A stretch of 64,000 nt of DNA, taken from positions 34,806 to 98,805 of the forward strand of contig JAIBBP010000281.1 of the NCBI GenBank assembly GCA_019694615.1. Direction: 5' to 3'. The notes under the pieces were generated by a model. It did no database searches and was not told where the DNA came from. It was given only the letters and a program-made list of their open reading frames with translations. The DNA is from Microthrixaceae bacterium. Its GTDB lineage: Bacteria > Actinomycetota > Acidimicrobiia > Acidimicrobiales > Microtrichaceae. Of this stretch, positions 8,011 to 17,136 are shown piece by piece. How positions within the stretch are numbered: position 1 is the stretch's first letter; the number at the start of each line of letters is the position of its first letter. Both the position numbers and the translations under genes were made by a program.

Positions 8011-8940
8011 ATGACCGATCCGATCGTCGTCGGAACCGGCATCGTCAAGCGGTACGGGGCGAACACGGTGCTCGACCACACGGACATCACCGTCAACCCC
8101 GGAGTCACCGGCTTGCTTGGCGCCAACGGCGCTGGCAAGACCACGATGCTTGGGCTGTTCCTCGGACTCCACGCGGCCGACGCCGGGACGCTGCAGATCC
8201 TCGGCGGCGACCCGCGCACGGCGGGTCCGGCGTTGCGTGCCCGCATCGGCTACTCGCCCGAGCACCACAACCTTCCTCCCGATCTGCCCGCCACCGATTT
8301 CGTGCAGCACATCGCAGAAGTGCACGGCATGCCCACCGTCGATGCCGTCGGCCGTGCGTCCGACGCACTGTGGTTCGTCGGAATGGGCGAGGAACGCACC
8401 CGTCCCCTCGGCACCCTGTCGACCGGTCAACGCCAGCGGGTGAAGCTGGCGATGGCGATCGCGCATGACCCCGACCTCGTCCTGCTCGACGAGCCAACCG
8501 ACGGCCTCGACCCCACCCAACGCGAGACCATGCTCGACCTGATCCGTCGACTGTCGGCGGATTTCGGAATGAACGTACTGCTCAGCTCGCATCTGCTCGA
8601 CGAGGTGGAGCGCACCTGCAACCAGGTGGTGATCCTCAAGGACGGTCGGGTGACCGCCGCCGGAGACATCGACGACCTCAAGGGTGTGGGCAAGGGGATG
8701 ACCGTCGAGGTCGACTGGGGAGCCGACGTGCTCGCCGACCGCTTCCGCGCGCGTGGCCTCGAAGTGGCCCAGGAGGCGAGCCGACTGGTGGTCACCGTTC
8801 CGGCCGAGTCGGGTCCGATCAGCCAGGAGGACTTGTTCCGCGTCGCGCGCGACGACCTCAGCGAGTTGGCGTTGCCGGTCCGACGACTTCAGAACCGGAC
8901 AGTGTCGCTCGAAGAGGTGTTCATGGAGGTGGGGGTATGA
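8011..8940 (+). CDS. ABC-2 type exporter ATP-binding subunit (first system)
   Basis: A 309-residue cytoplasmic ATPase. Walker A GANGAGKT is at residues 37-44, the signature LSTGQRQRVKLAMA and Walker B LVLLDEPTDGLDP follow, and the H-loop lies in LLSSHLLDEVER. The C-terminal ~80 residues form the accessory domain usual in this DrrA/NatA-like class. ATG 8011 is chosen because Walker A sits at the usual distance and upstream sequence is not family-like. Its TGA overlaps the next ATG (ATGA), coupling it to its permease. Four genes in a row (ATPase, permease, ATPase, permease) overlap this way. The exported substrate is not evident. Confidence 0.9.
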   Translation: MTDPIVVGTGIVKRYGANTVLDHTDITVNPGVTGLLGANGAGKTTMLGLFLGLHAADAGTLQILGGDPRTAGPALRARIGYSPEHHNLPPDLPATDFVQHIAEVHGMPTVDAVGRASDALWFVGMGEERTRPLGTLSTGQRQRVKLAMAIAHDPDLVLLDEPTDGLDPTQRETMLDLIRRLSADFGMNVLLSSHLLDEVERTCNQVVILKDGRVTAAGDIDDLKGVGKGMTVEVDWGADVLADRFRARGLEVAQEASRLVVTVPAESGPISQEDLFRVARDDLSELALPVRRLQNRTVSLEEVFMEVGV

Positions 8941-9956
8941 GCACGATCACCCCGCCGACGGGGTCGTCCGCAGCGGCCGCCCGCATCCTGGACCGTGGCT
9001 ACCGGCGTTACGAAGGGGAGCGGGGCGGCGTCGGGCAGTCGATGCGCAGCGTCGTCCGCTACACGATTCAGCGAGTGCTCGGCATCCACCGCAAGTTCCG
9101 GTTCAAGGTGATGCCGATCCTCACGATCGTCATCTCCTACGTGCCGCACATGGTGTTCGTCGGTGTCGTGGTGCTCACCAATCAGCTCGAGAATCGTCAG
9201 ACGGAGGTCGGTGGGGGTGGTGTTCCCCAAGGGGCGGGTAGGGCTGTCGCCAGCCAGCTCATCCAGGACTACCCCGGGAGCTATACGACCATCATCGGGG
9301 CGATCGTGCTGTTCGCGGCGTTCGTTGCACCGGAGGTGCTCTGCACCGATCGGCGCACCGGCATGCTCGGGCTCTACCTGGCGTCACCGTTGAACCGCTG
9401 GAACTACCTGGCCGCCAAGGCGATCGCCGTGGGTGCGATCCTGCTGATGGTCACGCTCGGGCCGTCGCTCCTCCTTCTGATCGGCTACTCGACTCAGGGC
9501 TACGGACCGTCGTCGATCGGCGACTGGCTGTCGACGATCGGCCGGGTCCTCGCTGTCGGCGTCGGAATCGCGGCGTTTCACACGATGGTCTCGTGCGCCA
9601 TCAGCTCGATCACTACCCGCCGTGCTGCCGCGTCAGCGGCCTTCGTTGTGCTGTTCTCGGGCACCGGAGTCCTCGTGCCGCTCGTCATCGAGGAGGCGAA
9701 CGGACCGTTGTGGCTGTCGATGTTCGATCTGTTCCGGCTCCCCACCGAGTTCGCCTATCGGGTGTTCGGCCAGGTGTCGGAGGTCGGCTACATGGACCGT
9801 GAGTCGATGGCCGGGTGCGGTGGCCTGATGTCGGAGTTCGGGTGCTTCCCGCCGGTCACCGATACGTGGATGATCTATGCAGGGTTCTTCGGGTGGATTC
9901 TCGTTGCAGCACTTGTGATCTGGGATCGGTACCGCCGTGTCGAGGTGACGAAGTGA
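8937..9956 (+). CDS. ABC-2 type permease (first system)
   Basis: A 339-residue integral membrane protein. After a ~40-residue cytoplasmic start (RILDRGYRRYEGERGG) come roughly six TM segments: around MPILTIVISYVPHMVFVGVV, YTTIIGAIVLFAAFVAPEV, AKAIAVGAILLMVTLGPSLL, IGRVLAVGVGIAAFHTMVS, AASAAFVVLFSGTGVLVPLV and IYAGFFGWILVAALVIW. The motif EVLCTDRRTGMLGLYLASPL is the conserved cytoplasmic coupling segment of ABC-2 permeases. It overlaps both flanking ATPase genes, so it is the membrane partner of one of them, most simply the preceding one. Confidence 0.85.
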   Translation: MSTITPPTGSSAAAARILDRGYRRYEGERGGVGQSMRSVVRYTIQRVLGIHRKFRFKVMPILTIVISYVPHMVFVGVVVLTNQLENRQTEVGGGGVPQGAGRAVASQLIQDYPGSYTTIIGAIVLFAAFVAPEVLCTDRRTGMLGLYLASPLNRWNYLAAKAIAVGAILLMVTLGPSLLLLIGYSTQGYGPSSIGDWLSTIGRVLAVGVGIAAFHTMVSCAISSITTRRAAASAAFVVLFSGTGVLVPLVIEEANGPLWLSMFDLFRLPTEFAYRVFGQVSEVGYMDRESMAGCGGLMSEFGCFPPVTDTWMIYAGFFGWILVAALVIWDRYRRVEVTK

Positions 9957-10984
9957 GCGCCACGTTCGTTCCTCGCGAGGCGGTCGGCCCTGCCGCTTCA
10001 CCCGCAGCGTCCGCCGTCGCCGAAGCGGCAGCCGCCGGCGCGGCGGGGGGACCGATGGTGTCGGCGCGCAACCTCACGAAGTGGTTCAAGGGCCTGGTCG
10101 CCGTTTCCGACGTGTCGTTCGACGTGGGCCCGGGCGTCACGGCGTTGCTCGGGCCGAACGGTGCCGGCAAGTCGACGCTCCTGCGAATGCTCTGCGGACT
10201 GACCCCGCCCGACATGGGCGAACTTCGCCTGCTGGGCCGCGACCCGCGCCACGACACGTCCGTTCTCAAGTACGTCGGTCTCGTCCCTCAGCAGGAAGCG
10301 GTGTTCCCCCGGATGCGAGCACTCGACTTCGTGCGCCTCGCCGGAACGCTGCACGGCCTGGACGACCCCGACGCCGCCGCGCGCCTGGCGCTCGATGCGG
10401 TCGAGATGGACGCCGACGACACCCGACCCGTCGACACCTACTCGAAGGGGATGCGCCAGCGGGTGAAGGTCGCCCAGGCCCTGGTGAACGGTCCGTCGGT
10501 GGTGATGGCCGACGAGCCGCTCAACGGTCTCGACCCGCGTCAACGGGTCCGCCTGATCGAGATCTTCCAGCGGCTCGGTGCCGAGGGCCGCTGCGTCATC
10601 ATCAGTTCGCACGTGCTCGACGAGGTCGAACGCTTCGGGTCGCGGGTGCTCGTCGTGGCGCAGGGGCGCCTCGCCGCCGAAGGCGACTTCCGGGGCATCC
10701 GCGACCTCATGGACGACCGACCCCATATGATCCGCATCCGCAGCGATCGGATTCGGGCCCTCGCGTCGACGCTGCTGGCGAGTGAGATCGTCCGAGGTGC
10801 AACGATCGTCGACGAGTACACCGCTCAGGTATCGGTCACCGATGTCGGGCTTTTCCGACGCTCGGTCGCGCCGGCGGCGCAGCACGTCGGAGCGCTAATC
10901 GCCGAAGTGCTGCCGCTCGACGACGATCTCGAATCCGTGTTCCGGTACCTCGTCGGGGCGCCGGGCCGAGGGGGTTCGACGTGA
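9953..10984 (+). CDS. ABC-2 type exporter ATP-binding subunit (second system)
   Basis: A 343-residue ATPase with an unusual Ala/Gly-rich N-terminal extension of about 34 residues. Walker A GPNGAGKST is at 67-75, then signature YSKGMRQRVKVAQAL and Walker B SVVMADEPLNGLDP. The GTG start at 9953 overlaps the permease stop (GTGA). An alternative start is the internal ATG before VSARNLTKWF (residue 35), which would remove the extension. It is only loosely similar to the first ATPase, so the pair arose by old divergence or separate recruitment, and the two may form one heteromeric exporter with two half-ATPases. Confidence 0.88.
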   Translation: MSATFVPREAVGPAASPAASAVAEAAAAGAAGGPMVSARNLTKWFKGLVAVSDVSFDVGPGVTALLGPNGAGKSTLLRMLCGLTPPDMGELRLLGRDPRHDTSVLKYVGLVPQQEAVFPRMRALDFVRLAGTLHGLDDPDAAARLALDAVEMDADDTRPVDTYSKGMRQRVKVAQALVNGPSVVMADEPLNGLDPRQRVRLIEIFQRLGAEGRCVIISSHVLDEVERFGSRVLVVAQGRLAAEGDFRGIRDLMDDRPHMIRIRSDRIRALASTLLASEIVRGATIVDEYTAQVSVTDVGLFRRSVAPAAQHVGALIAEVLPLDDDLESVFRYLVGAPGRGGST

Positions 10985-11694
10985 AGCTCGTGTCCCTCTA
11001 CCTCACCCTGCTTCGGGGAATCTCGAGCCGCGCCCGCGTTCTCGGGTTCGTCGTCGTAGCAGCGATTGAGATCGTCATCGCCATCCTGCTGCTCGGTCAG
11101 GACCTGAGCGACCCCACCGTGGCCGCCGTGCAGATCGTGGACAAGTTCGGGATGACCCTCATCATCCCCCTGGCGGCGCTCGTGTTCGGCACCGCGGCAT
11201 TGGGCGACCCCATCGAGGACGGCACCTACGTGTACCTCTGGCTGCGTCCGATCGGTCGCTGGCAACTCACGGTGGCGGCCTACCTTGCAACCGTCACGAT
11301 GGTTCTTCCTCTCGCCGTCGCTCCGACGATCGTGAGTGGCGTCGTCGTCGACCCGACGTTCGACATGCTGACCGGGGCGATCGTCTCGAGCCTTCTTGCC
11401 GGCTTCGCCTATTCCGCCGTCTTCGTGTTGCTCGGTCAGGTCACGCAGCGCTCACTGATCTGGGGGGTCGCCTACCTCCTCATCTTCGAACAGTTCATCG
11501 CTCGGGGTGGCAAGGGCCTGGGGTTCATCTCGGTCCACAGCCACGCGGTCTCGATCCTGTCGAAGTCGGTCGGTGACGTCGACATCGCCCTCGACTACTT
11601 CTCGCGGCCGGTGGCGTTCGTTGTGCCGATCGTGTTCGCGCTCGGGTGGTTGGTGTGGTCGGCCGCCCACCAGAACCGCATGAGCGTCGCCTGA
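10981..11694 (+). CDS. ABC-2 type permease (second system)
   Basis: A 237-residue membrane protein with about six TM helices (VLGFVVVAAIEIVIAILLLG, FGMTLIIPLAALVFGTAAL, AAYLATVTMVLPLAVAPTI and three more to the end). The coupling motif LGDPIEDGTYVYLWLRPIGRW corresponds to the conserved EDGT/R segment of ABC-2 permeases. The GTG start overlaps the second ATPase stop, completing the four-gene exporter operon. It is shorter than the first permease and lacks its cytoplasmic N-terminus. After its stop, 34 nt separate it from the convergent EamA gene. Confidence 0.85.
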   Translation: MKLVSLYLTLLRGISSRARVLGFVVVAAIEIVIAILLLGQDLSDPTVAAVQIVDKFGMTLIIPLAALVFGTAALGDPIEDGTYVYLWLRPIGRWQLTVAAYLATVTMVLPLAVAPTIVSGVVVDPTFDMLTGAIVSSLLAGFAYSAVFVLLGQVTQRSLIWGVAYLLIFEQFIARGGKGLGFISVHSHAVSILSKSVGDVDIALDYFSRPVAFVVPIVFALGWLVWSAAHQNRMSVA

Positions 11695-11728
11695 CGCGAC
11701 GGCGGCCCGTCGTGCGGGCTCGACGGCC

Positions 11729-12649
11729 CTACTCGTCCTTCCGGCTGACGAGAAGCGCTGAGAGCAGCACCACCACGATCCCGACGAGTGACAGCCAGGC
11801 GATGTGGTCGTCGCGAATGAGCACGCCCAGCACGATCGCGACTGGGGGCATGAGGTAGGTGACGATCGAGCCGCGGGTCGCCCCCACCCGCCCGAGCAGC
11901 GACGCCATCACGGCGAACGCCGCCCCGGTGCCCACGACGCCCAGCGTGAGCACCGCGAGGAACGGTCGCCACTCGAAATGCGACGTCCGCAGGCCCCAGG
12001 CCGCGAGCGGGGCCGTGAGGAGCGCGCCGGTCGCCTCGACGTGCAGCATGAGGGTCGGCCCGCCGTAGCGCTGCTGCAGCGGCACCGCCAGGTTGGCGCT
12101 GAACGCGTAGCAGACGAGGGCGCCGAGGATCAGCACGACACCGAACGCCTGATCGCCACCGATGGCGAACGAGTCGGCCGAGATGAGCACCACGCCGACG
12201 AATCCGACGATCAGGCCGATCACCTGCACACGACCCGGCCTGCGAAGTCCGAGCGCGGTCGCGACGATGGCCGTGAGGATCGGCATGAAACCGTTGAGCA
12301 TTCCGGCGAGCGCGGAGTTGATGTGCTGTTCGGCGAGGGGAAACAGCGTGAGCGGAACGGCCATCCAGATGACGCCCAGGAGCGCGACGCGCGGCCGGTC
12401 CTCGCGTTCGATCCGGTGACGGGCGGTGGGCACACAGGCGAGGGTGATCGCACCGAGTGCGATGCGGAGGAAGCCCACCAGGTACGGGCTGAACGAGTCG
12501 AGTCCGATGTCGATGAAGAGGAACGACGCACCCCAGGTGAGCGCGACCACCGCCAACAGGCCCCAGTCCGCGGGTCGGAACGCGCCGGTGCTCGTGCCGG
12601 CTGACACGGTCAGCAGCTTGTTGGTCTGGCGATTCGCGGTAGCGGCCAT
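11729..12649 (-). CDS. EamA/DMT family transporter
   Basis: A 306-residue drug/metabolite transporter with ten predicted TM helices in two five-helix EamA repeats. The first repeat begins WGLLAVVALTWGASFLFIDIGL and the second near VLILGALVCYAFSANLAV. The family moves amino acids, metabolites or drugs across the cytoplasmic membrane. The start ATG 12649 gives a normal ~20-residue cytoplasmic N-terminus. It is convergent with the ABC-2 operon and lies downstream of the hairpin at 12682-12737 that separates it from the flavin monooxygenase gene, so it is probably transcribed on its own. Substrate not assignable. Confidence 0.88.
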   Translation of the reverse strand: MAATANRQTNKLLTVSAGTSTGAFRPADWGLLAVVALTWGASFLFIDIGLDSFSPYLVGFLRIALGAITLACVPTARHRIEREDRPRVALLGVIWMAVPLTLFPLAEQHINSALAGMLNGFMPILTAIVATALGLRRPGRVQVIGLIVGFVGVVLISADSFAIGGDQAFGVVLILGALVCYAFSANLAVPLQQRYGGPTLMLHVEATGALLTAPLAAWGLRTSHFEWRPFLAVLTLGVVGTGAAFAVMASLLGRVGATRGSIVTYLMPPVAIVLGVLIRDDHIAWLSLVGIVVVLLSALLVSRKDE

Positions 12650-12681
12650 GGCCCGGTGAACCTACCGCGGCACCGCCGTAG

Positions 12682-12737
12682 CCCGTTCTGTTGTACAAAG
12701 CGCGCGCCCACGCGCGCGCTCTGTACAACAGAACGGG
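12682..12737. terminator. 26-bp-stem hairpin between luciferase-like monooxygenase and EamA genes
   Basis: Two 26-nt arms (12682-12707 and 12712-12737) pair with a single mismatch around a CCAC loop. The outer half is TTCTGTTGTACA-like and the inner half is an alternating GC run of eight bases. It sits just after the minus-strand monooxygenase stop and before the EamA start. There is no T tract, so it would be a tail-less terminator of the kind common in actinobacteria. Confidence 0.65.
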
Positions 12738-12759
12738 TTCGGGTGGCGTGGACCGGTCG

Positions 12760-13893
12760 CTATCGGAAGTGGAAGACGCTGGATCCGGTGACGGTGCCGG
12801 CGTTCCCTTGTTCGAGCAGTCCGCGTCGCCGCAGTTCGGGTAGCAGTCCCTCTCCGACCCACCACGCCTCTTCGAGATGCGGGTAGCCGGACAGGATGAA
12901 CTCCTCGAAGCCGAGTGCGGCGTACTCCTCGATGCGATCGGCGACCTCGATGAAGCTGCCGACCAGGGCAGTGCCGGCTCCGCCCCGCACCAGGCCGATG
13001 CCCGACCACACGTTCGGGTGGATCTCCAGGGCTCTCGGATCGGACAGGTCGCCGGTGCCGCCGCTCAACTGGGCCATGCGCCGCTGGCCCTCCGACTGGG
13101 TCGACTCGAAGTCCTGACGCGCCGCGGCGATCGCTTCGCTCGACATCGCCGATTGCAGGCGAGCCGCTTCGGCCCACGCCTCCTCCGACGTCGGTCGCGC
13201 GATCGTGTGGAACCGGATACCAAATCGGAGCGTACGGCCGCGTTCGGCTGCCAGCTTGCGCATTCGTTCGACCCGCTCGGCGACCATCGCCGGTGGCTCA
13301 CCCCACGCGAGGTAGACGTCGGCGCCGCCGGCGGCGACCAGTTCGGCCGCCTCGGACGCTCCGCCGAAGTAGATCTCCGGAATCGGCGACGGTGGTTCGC
13401 GGGTCGTGGCACCCTCCACGCGGTAGTAAGAGGACTCCTGGTCGTAGGGCTCTCCGCCCCACGCGCCGCGCATGATCTCGATGAACTCGCCCGTTCGGGC
13501 GTACCGATCGTCCTTGGCGGCGAAGTCGCCGAATCGGGCGAGCTCGCGTGGCTCAGCGCCGGTCACGAGGTTCACGAGCAACCGTCCACCCGAGAGCCGT
13601 TGGTAGCTCGACGCCATCTGCGCGGCGAGTGTGGGCGACAGCAGCCCGGGGCGGAACGCGACGAGGAACCGCAGCCGGGTCGTCTGCGGAACGAGCACGG
13701 CAGTGGTGATCCAGGCGTCCTCGCAACCGGTTCCGCACGGTGTGAGCACCGCGTCGAAACCGAGCTGATCGCAGGCCCGGGCGATCTGGCTCAGGTAGTC
13801 GATGGTCGGCGGGCGGGCAGGTGATCCGCTTGCTCCCGGAGCGACATCGCGCGAGTCGCCCCCGGTGGGAAGAAACCAGTGAACCTTGAGCAT
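12760..13893 (-). CDS. LLM-class flavin-dependent monooxygenase (alkanesulfonate monooxygenase-like)
   Basis: A 377-residue TIM-barrel enzyme matching the SsuD branch: start VHWFLPTGGDSRD, then RACDQLGFDAVLTPCGTGCEDAW (the conserved TG.GC.D region), LRFLVAFRPGLLSPTLAAQM, GRLLVNLVTG and YFGGASEAAELVA. SsuD uses FMNH2 and O2 to release sulfite from alkanesulfonates. ATG 13893 begins the barrel's first strand, and the 73 upstream codons of the open frame overlap the divergent dehydrogenase promoter. No SsuE reductase or sulfonate ABC importer is adjacent, so sulfonate use is less certain than the fold. Dimethylsulfone monooxygenase (SfnG) is a possible alternative. Confidence 0.85.
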   Translation of the reverse strand: MLKVHWFLPTGGDSRDVAPGASGSPARPPTIDYLSQIARACDQLGFDAVLTPCGTGCEDAWITTAVLVPQTTRLRFLVAFRPGLLSPTLAAQMASSYQRLSGGRLLVNLVTGAEPRELARFGDFAAKDDRYARTGEFIEIMRGAWGGEPYDQESSYYRVEGATTREPPSPIPEIYFGGASEAAELVAAGGADVYLAWGEPPAMVAERVERMRKLAAERGRTLRFGIRFHTIARPTSEEAWAEAARLQSAMSSEAIAAARQDFESTQSEGQRRMAQLSGGTGDLSDPRALEIHPNVWSGIGLVRGGAGTALVGSFIEVADRIEEYAALGFEEFILSGYPHLEEAWWVGEGLLPELRRRGLLEQGNAGTVTGSSVFHFR

Positions 13894-14014
13894 GGGCGTC
13901 TCCGGGGCGGACGAACGGGCGCGAGGATATCGGGCACCCGACAACGTGAACGTCGGGCACCGATTCATACGGCCACAGTCGACCAGTCGGTCCGCAATAT
14001 GGAGGGGGGAGCAC

Positions 14015-15154
14015 ATGAGAGCAGCGGTGCTGGAGCAGGCGGGTGCACCGATGATCGTCGTGGACGATGTCGAACTCGACGACCCCGGGCGTGGCGAGGT
14101 CCGCGTCGACATCGCGTGGTGCGGGGTGTGCCATTCCGACGTCTCCCAGGTCGACGGCGTTCACCCGGCGATCACCCCGACGGTGCTCGGTCATGAGGCG
14201 GCCGGGATAGTCGTCGAGCTCGGCCCTGGCGCGACACAACTTGCGGTCGGTGATCACGTCATCCTGAGTCCCAACGCCGCGTGCGGTCACTGCTACTGGT
14301 GCGTGCGGGGGGAGCACAGCTCGTGCGCCAACTCTGCGGCGATTGCGATGTCGATGCTGCCCGACGGCTCGACGCGGCTGAGTCGACGCGGTGAGGTGGT
14401 GTACCGGGGCCTCGGTCTCGCTGCGATGGCCGAACAGGTGGTCGTGGCGGAGTCCGCCGCGATCCGGATCGACCGTGATCTCCCGCTCGACCTGGCCTGC
14501 ATCATCGGCTGCGCCGTCCAGACCGGCGTCGGCGCGGCGCTGCACGCAGCGAAGGTGCGTCCCGGCGACTCGGTGTTGGTGATGGGAGCGGGTGGAATCG
14601 GGCTTTCGGTCGTCCAGGGCGCCCGGATCGCGGGGGCGACCCGGATCCTGGTGTCGGACCCCGTCGAGGCCCGGAGGACCACCGCGCTGGGGGTGGGCGC
14701 GACCGATGTCGTGGATCCCTCCATCGACGACATCGTGTCGGAGTGTCATCGGCTCACCGGAGTCGGCGTCGACCACGCGTTCGACGCCGTCGGGTCCGCC
14801 GCGTTGGTCGAGGCCGGGATTGCCGCGACCCGACACGGCGGCACCACTGTCATGGTCGGTGCCGCCCCCGTCGATCACGAGGCACGGATCCATGTGGTGA
14901 CCGCCATGTTCACCGAGAAGCGCATCGTCGGCACGCTGCTCGGAGGGTGCCACGCGCCTCGGGATTTTCCGAGACTGGTCGCACTGTGGCAACGAGGCAT
15001 GCTCGACCTCGAGGCGATGGTCACGGCGCGTCGACCCTTGTCGGAGGTCAACGAAGCGATGGGCGACATGCGCTCCGGTCGCGGAGTGCGAACCGTGCTC
15101 GACATCAGGAACTCCCCGAACGGGTTGTCTCTGGGAGTTCCGCCGATACATTGA
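14015..15154 (+). CDS. Zinc-dependent alcohol dehydrogenase (MDR superfamily)
   Basis: A 379-residue medium-chain dehydrogenase. The catalytic zinc site starts with GVCHSDVSQVDG and GHEAAG; structural zinc cysteines are in CGHCYWCVRGEHSSC; the NAD fold is shown by VLVMGAGGIGLSVVQGA with an acidic DPVEARR after strand 2, favouring NAD over NADP. The start ATG 14015 has a strong ribosome site (GGAGGGGGGAG). It oxidises an alcohol to an aldehyde; length and zinc-lobe sequence place it near class III/NDMA-type dehydrogenases. It is divergent from the SsuD-like gene with about 120 nt between, so the two may share control, for example in using an organosulfur or alcohol substrate (inference). Confidence 0.88.
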   Translation: MRAAVLEQAGAPMIVVDDVELDDPGRGEVRVDIAWCGVCHSDVSQVDGVHPAITPTVLGHEAAGIVVELGPGATQLAVGDHVILSPNAACGHCYWCVRGEHSSCANSAAIAMSMLPDGSTRLSRRGEVVYRGLGLAAMAEQVVVAESAAIRIDRDLPLDLACIIGCAVQTGVGAALHAAKVRPGDSVLVMGAGGIGLSVVQGARIAGATRILVSDPVEARRTTALGVGATDVVDPSIDDIVSECHRLTGVGVDHAFDAVGSAALVEAGIAATRHGGTTVMVGAAPVDHEARIHVVTAMFTEKRIVGTLLGGCHAPRDFPRLVALWQRGMLDLEAMVTARRPLSEVNEAMGDMRSGRGVRTVLDIRNSPNGLSLGVPPIH

Positions 15155-15234
15155 CGCGATCAAGAGACCGATCAGCCGAGTCCGACCCACTCGACAGTGA
15201 ATCGTTCGTTTCAGAGTCACGCCTGTTACGAAAC

Positions 15235-15247
15235 GGTGACTGTCACC
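15235..15247. promoter_or_regulatory. Palindrome upstream of peptide-binding protein gene, possible operator
   Basis: GGTGACTGTCACC is a perfect dyad with a 3-nt centre, about 70 nt before the start of the substrate-binding protein. A related GTCAC/GTGAC pair lies just upstream (15216-15240). It could be a repressor site for the importer operon; no regulator gene is nearby to support this. Confidence 0.25.
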
Positions 15248-15315
15248 CAATCGGGTCGAAGGCGGGTGTAGGTTCCGCGACACAACCGGTATTCCCCATA
15301 CCTGGAGGAGCTCAG

Positions 15316-17079
15316 ATGAGACAACGCTTGGGATCGCACTCGACTGCCGGAAGGAGTGTTGCCGCCCTAGCGCTTGCGTTCACGCTGCTGGCCAGCGGCT
15401 GTGGCGACTCGGAGGACTCCGGAACCGGCGACACCGACGGTGGAGCCACCACCGAAACGACGTTGCCGCCGAGCTCGGACGACTGCCGCACCTTGACCTA
15501 CGAGGACGCTCCGGAAGGTGGTGAGTTTGTCGACTACGCGCAGCTCGCGAGCGCCGGCGACAACACGAGCTTCGACCCGGGTGCCGTACAGACGCTCGAC
15601 GAGTCGCAGATCACCAACGCTCTGTTCGACGGCCTGACCGACTTCGACTTCACCGACACCTGCAACCCCGAGCTCAAGCCGCTGGTGGCAGAGAGCTATG
15701 AGTCCAACGACGATGCAACCGTCTTCACCTTCAAGATCAAGGAAGGTCAGAAGTTCCACAACGGTGAGCCCGTCCTGCCTCACAACTTCAAGCAGGGTTG
15801 GGAGCGCGCCGGCAGCCAGGAACTCGCTTCGAGTTACGGCTACCTGATGGCCTACCTCAAGGGCGGCGCCGACCTCCTTGAGGGCAAGGTCCAGACGCTT
15901 GACTCGATCGTCGCCGACGATGACGCAATGACCCTTGAGGTCACCCTCGAGAGCGCGCTAGCGGACTTCCCCGCGATCGCCTCGTTCTCGGCGTTCTCGC
16001 CGATCGCCGATGAGGACATCAAGCGGGTGGGCAACACCACCGGCTGGGGCGACAAGGGCGCCGTCATTGGCAATGGCCCGTTCAAGTTCGTGTCGGCCGG
16101 TTCGCCCGACAACGGCGAGGTCGTGCTCGAGCGCAACGACGACTGGGCGGGCAACGTCCTCGGCGACAAGAAGGCCAAGCTCGACAAGATCACATTCAAG
16201 CTCACGACTGACGTCGAGTCGGCGTACACCGCGTTCGATTCCGGCGAGGGCGACAACGCCTCGATCCCCGGCGGCAAGTACGCCGAGGCCACGGCGAAGT
16301 ACCCCAACGACACCAAGTCGCCGCAGCTCGGCACCTACTTCTTCGACTTCGGTTTCGAGGACTCCAACCTCGGTGGCGACGAGAACCTGAAGTTGCGCCA
16401 GGCGATCTCGATGGCGATCGACCGCGACGAGATCAACCAGAAGGCCTATGAGGGCGCTCGCATCGTCTCGACGGGCATCACGCCCCCCGGCATCCCCGGC
16501 TTCAAGGCCGACATCGGCAAGTACGCGAAGACCGATGCGGCTGAAGCCAAGAAGCTCTACGACGAGTGGGTCGCCGAGGGCGGCAAGCTCGACGGTCCGA
16601 TCAAGCTCGACTTCAACACCGGCGGCAGCCACCAGACGGTGGTCGAGATCATGCAGGCCAACCTCAAGGACGTCCTCGGTATCGACGTCGAGCTGAACGG
16701 CATCGACGAGGACTACTTCAAGGTCATCGCCGAGGAAGGCGCCTGCCACATCTGCCGCTCCGGTTGGTACGCCGACTACCCGACGTACGGCAACTTCATG
16801 GTCGACCTTTTCGGTGCGGTGTCGATCGGCGGAAACAACCTCGGTCGCTACGACGATCCGACGTTCGAGAAGCACATCGCCAACGCGCTGAAGGAGACCG
16901 ACCCCACCAAGCGCGGCGAGTTCTACCAGCAGGCGGAGGAGCAGCTGCTCAACGAGAGCGTCGCGGCGATCCCGCTCAACTGGTACACCGGCGACCACGT
17001 CTTCCGTGACACGGTCATCAACTACGACCAGCAGCCACTGGGCAACGTCTTGTGGGAGAAGGTCGGCAAGAAGCAGTAG
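15316..17079 (+). CDS. Peptide ABC transporter substrate-binding lipoprotein (SBP family 5, OppA/DppA-like)
   Basis: A 587-residue secreted lipoprotein. The signal peptide ends in lipobox LASGC (C29), followed by a Thr/Gly/Asp-rich linker to residue ~52, so the protein is tethered to the outer face of the membrane. The SBP_bac_5 core includes YESNDDATVFTFKIKEGQKFHNGEP and LRQAISMAIDRDEINQ. It binds oligopeptides (or nickel/other ligands in some members) and delivers them to the OppBC channel. Start ATG 15316 has ribosome site GGAGGAG. It heads a complete five-gene importer operon and is followed by a hairpin that would let it be made in excess. Confidence 0.92.
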   Translation: MRQRLGSHSTAGRSVAALALAFTLLASGCGDSEDSGTGDTDGGATTETTLPPSSDDCRTLTYEDAPEGGEFVDYAQLASAGDNTSFDPGAVQTLDESQITNALFDGLTDFDFTDTCNPELKPLVAESYESNDDATVFTFKIKEGQKFHNGEPVLPHNFKQGWERAGSQELASSYGYLMAYLKGGADLLEGKVQTLDSIVADDDAMTLEVTLESALADFPAIASFSAFSPIADEDIKRVGNTTGWGDKGAVIGNGPFKFVSAGSPDNGEVVLERNDDWAGNVLGDKKAKLDKITFKLTTDVESAYTAFDSGEGDNASIPGGKYAEATAKYPNDTKSPQLGTYFFDFGFEDSNLGGDENLKLRQAISMAIDRDEINQKAYEGARIVSTGITPPGIPGFKADIGKYAKTDAAEAKKLYDEWVAEGGKLDGPIKLDFNTGGSHQTVVEIMQANLKDVLGIDVELNGIDEDYFKVIAEEGACHICRSGWYADYPTYGNFMVDLFGAVSIGGNNLGRYDDPTFEKHIANALKETDPTKRGEFYQQAEEQLLNESVAAIPLNWYTGDHVFRDTVINYDQQPLGNVLWEKVGKKQ

Positions 17080-17087
17080 TGCCGCTG

Positions 17088-17119
17088 GAGGGGCGGGCAC
17101 CAACCGGTGCCCGCCCCTC
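17088..17119 (+). terminator. Intra-operon hairpin after substrate-binding protein gene
   Basis: GAGGGGCGGGCACC (17088-17101) and its exact complement (17106-17119) enclose loop AACC, giving a 14-bp GC-rich stem between the binding-protein stop and the OppB start. Such hairpins in importer operons cause partial termination or protect the upstream mRNA, so that the binding protein exceeds the channel. Confidence 0.65.
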
Positions 17120-17136
17120 TCGGTTCCTCGCCCGAC

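Noticed and set aside
15958..17103. 381-codon minus-strand frame opposite the peptide-binding protein
   Set aside because: Leu/Val/Asp-rich shadow of a GC-rich gene, without motif or ribosome site.
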